Shown piece by piece: positions 3,950 through 5,955 of a stretch of DNA of 5,955 nucleotides; positions within the stretch are counted from its first letter, which is position 1; each line of letters starts with the position of its first letter. The notes below the pieces were generated by a model that did not search any database, had not been told where the DNA came from, and saw only the letters and a program-made list of their open reading frames with translations. The translations under genes were made by a program, and so were the position numbers. The DNA comes from Chloroflexia bacterium (lineage in GTDB: Bacteria > Chloroflexota > Chloroflexia > QHBQ01 > JADMIH01): positions 1 to 5,955 of the forward strand of contig JAICKM010000449.1 of NCBI GenBank assembly GCA_025927935.1, given 5' to 3'.

Positions 3950-5955
3950 TGGAGCGCCCATCGTCCTTTGGCTACTTGCTACGCCGGCGGCGCAAAGCCC
4001 TGGATCTGACGCAAGCCGAACTCGCCGCCCGCGCCGGCTGCGGGCTTACCACGATCAAGAAGATTGAGACAGGTGCCCGCAGACCATCGGCCCAACTCGC
4101 CGAGCGCCTGGTCGATGCCCTCATGCTGTCCGGCGCGGAGCGCGCCGTGCTGCTGGTTGCACCGGAATCCGTAGATACCACCGACCTTTCTCCATTCCCC
4201 GCGCCGCCAATCCCGGATGCGGCCGGCGCACCCGCCCCGGCACCGCTGCCTGCGCCGCTGCCGATCCCGCCCGGCCCGCTCATCGGGCGCGCACGAGACG
4301 TTGCGGCGCTGCGATCCCTCCTGACAGATCGCGCCACGCGCCTGGTCACACTCATCGGCCCCGGTGGGGTTGGCAAGACTCGCCTGGCGCTGCAGATCGC
4401 CACGGATCTGCGGGATGCGTTTGTCGACGGCGTCTGGTTCGTCGATCTCGCGCCCCTCCGCGACCCGGAAGCCATGCCGGCAGCGCTCGTCCGGGCGCTC
4501 GGGTTCGAGTCGGACGCGGTTCCGCTCGCTGTCCTAACGCGCCTGCTGCACGAACAACATGCGCTGCTCGTGCTCGATAATTTCGAGCAGGTTGTGGGCG
4601 CGGCGCCACTTGTCGCGCAACTCCTAGGGGCCGCGCCTCATCTCACCGTCCTGGTGACCAGCCGCGCTCCGCTGCGCCTTACACCCGAGCAGGAGTACGC
4701 CGTCTCGCCCCTGGAGCTGCCGCCGGAGCAGGACGCGCATGCGCTCGACACCTATGCGGCGGTGCAGCTCTTCGTCCGGCGCGCCCGCGCCGTCCAGCCG
4801 GACTTCATGTTGACCGCCGAGAATGGGGCGGTCGTGACCGCGATCTGCCGGCGGCTCGACGGCCTGCCCCTGGCGATCGAACTGGCCGCCCCACACGTCC
4901 GGCTGCTCACGCCGCCCGCCTTGCTCCGGCGGCTTGACCGGCGCCTGGCCCTGCTCACCGAGGGGCCGCGCGACCTGCCCCCGCGCCAGCAGACACTGCG
5001 CGCCACGCTCGACTGGAGTTACCACCTGCTGGGCGCCCGCGCGGGGCGGCTCTTTGCCCGGCTGGCCGTGTTTGTGGGTGGCGCTGCGCCCGACGCTATC
5101 GAGGTGGTGTGCGGCACGTCCGCGCGCGGCGATGTGCTGGCCGACCTGAGGATGCTGGTCGAACAGAGCCTGATCCGCCCGGTGGCCGATGCCGCGGGCG
5201 AGCCTCGCTTCGTGATGCTGGAGACCATCCACGAGTACGCGCGGGAACGGCTCGCGGCCGGGGGCGAGGAGCAGGCCACGCGAGCGCGGCACGCCGCCTA
5301 CTACCTGGACCTCGCCGAAGCGGCCGTGCCGCGGCTGCGCGGGGCTGCCCAGGTGCAGTGGCTAGACTGGCTGGAGACAGATCATGACAACCTGCGCGCG
5401 GCCTGCGAGTGGTATCTGGAATCGGGCGGTCTGGAGGAGGGATTGCGCCTGGCCGGCGCGCTGCACTGGTTCTGGGATCGCCGTGGCTACCTGGAGGAGG
5501 GGCGCACGAGGATTCAGGCCGCTCTCGCCGCGGCGCATGTGGGGAACGCCCGCGACTCCCTGCGGCGGGCGCGGGCATGGGCGCTGGTTGGGGCCGCAGC
5601 GCTAGCCTTCGACCAGGGCGACCGTGCGGCGGTGGCCACCCTGGCCGGAGAGAGCGCCGCGCTCTTTCGGCAACTGGACGACCAGCGCGGGTTGGTGCTC
5701 GCGCTGGTGCGGCTAGCCTTCGCCGTCAGTGCCGCAGAGCCCCAGCGGGCCGGGGGGCTGCTCGCCGAAGCGCTTGCCCACGCCCGCGCTGTGGGCGATC
5801 CCTGGTTCGTGGGACTCGTCCTGTTTGTATCGGCCCAGGCCGTGCTTTTCGGCGCCGGCGACACGGCAGCCGCGCGCGCCGGTATTACGGAAGCCGTGCC
5901 CGCCCTGCAGGCCAGCGGCGACCCGTACCTGCTCGCGCACGGCCTGGGCACGCGC
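3946..5955 (+). CDS. XRE-type HTH / NB-ARC (STAND) ATPase / TPR-like transcriptional regulator (3' partial)
   Basis: The frame is open to the window edge, giving 670 residues. An XRE-type helix-turn-helix covers about 8-60 (SFGYLLRRRRKALDLTQAEL, then TTIKKIETGARRPS). A Pro/Ala-rich linker follows (about 68-111), then PLIGRARDVAAL leading into an NB-ARC-type ATPase: Walker A GPGGVGKT (138-145), Walker B LLVLDNFEQ (207-215), sensor VTSR (237-240), and GLPLAIELAA (306-315). RQQTLRATLDWSY (347-359) begins the winged-helix part, and the Ala/Leu-rich helical region from about 470 onward resembles tetratricopeptide repeats. This is the COG3903-like plan: ATP-dependent oligomerisation and ligand sensing are thought to control the DNA-binding domain. 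An in-frame TGA at 3916 limits the start to ATG 3946 or ATG 3949. The ligand and target genes are unknown. An HTH rather than a nuclease or protease at the N-terminus favours a transcription factor over an Avs-type defence protein. Confidence 0.88.
   Translation, partial: MMERPSSFGYLLRRRRKALDLTQAELAARAGCGLTTIKKIETGARRPSAQLAERLVDALMLSGAERAVLLVAPESVDTTDLSPFPAPPIPDAAGAPAPAPLPAPLPIPPGPLIGRARDVAALRSLLTDRATRLVTLIGPGGVGKTRLALQIATDLRDAFVDGVWFVDLAPLRDPEAMPAALVRALGFESDAVPLAVLTRLLHEQHALLVLDNFEQVVGAAPLVAQLLGAAPHLTVLVTSRAPLRLTPEQEYAVSPLELPPEQDAHALDTYAAVQLFVRRARAVQPDFMLTAENGAVVTAICRRLDGLPLAIELAAPHVRLLTPPALLRRLDRRLALLTEGPRDLPPRQQTLRATLDWSYHLLGARAGRLFARLAVFVGGAAPDAIEVVCGTSARGDVLADLRMLVEQSLIRPVADAAGEPRFVMLETIHEYARERLAAGGEEQATRARHAAYYLDLAEAAVPRLRGAAQVQWLDWLETDHDNLRAACEWYLESGGLEEGLRLAGALHWFWDRRGYLEEGRTRIQAALAAAHVGNARDSLRRARAWALVGAAALAFDQGDRAAVATLAGESAALFRQLDDQRGLVLALVRLAFAVSAAEPQRAGGLLAEALAHARAVGDPWFVGLVLFVSAQAVLFGAGDTAAARAGITEAVPALQASGDPYLLAHGLGTR

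Noticed and set aside
4624..5292. 222-codon open frame on the minus strand
   Set aside because: It lies wholly opposite the STAND regulator's ATPase region, whose motifs are clear; the translation is rich in Arg, Gly and Gln with no family resemblance, as expected of a GC-rich shadow frame.
3946..5955. Avs-type antiphage STAND defence protein
   Set aside because: The N-terminus is a DNA-binding helix-turn-helix rather than a nuclease, protease or other effector domain, and no defence genes are visible nearby.

Overview
The window is GC-rich (roughly two thirds G+C by eye) bacterial DNA with compact, protein-dense coding. The gene complement is a BchD/ChlD-type chelatase VWA subunit, an AI-2E-type permease, and a helix-turn-helix/STAND-ATPase/TPR regulator of the COG3903 kind. 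Together with the style of the promoters and terminator, this points to a member of the Chloroflexota, possibly a phototroph. That assignment is an inference from gene families, not from a marker gene.

Layout from left to right. Bases 1-723 (+) hold the C-terminal half of a magnesium-chelatase D-subunit-like protein, cut by the window edge. It converges, across a 28-base gap, with a two-gene minus-strand operon. That operon is transcribed from about 3030 leftwards: first an AI-2E/PerM-family membrane protein with an unusual cytosolic C-terminal extension, then a GNAT acetyltransferase whose ATG overlaps the permease stop as ATGA. The intergenic region 2989-3141 is a divergent promoter region. 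To its right, a small RmlC-like cupin gene (+, 3142-3615) has a well-formed promoter, an AGGAGG ribosome binding site and a rho-independent terminator, so it looks monocistronic.

Bases 3666-3945 hold no convincing conventional gene. They contain an extended -10 element identical over nine bases to that of the cupin gene. They also contain a possible 12-codon leader ORF with its own Shine-Dalgarno sequence, ending in an ATGA overlap with the next gene. From 3946 to the right edge runs a large regulator, still open at the edge (670 residues visible): an XRE-type helix-turn-helix, a Pro/Ala linker, an NB-ARC/STAND P-loop ATPase and a helical (TPR-like) sensor region.

The genes do not form one obvious pathway. 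The permease and acetyltransferase are probably co-expressed; the others look like independent transcription units. No CRISPR array, tRNA, rRNA, insertion sequence or prophage gene was seen. The most notable points are the permease fusion, the leader ORF coupled to the STAND regulator, and the divergent active site of the RmlC-like protein. None of these amounts to clear evidence of an undescribed system.
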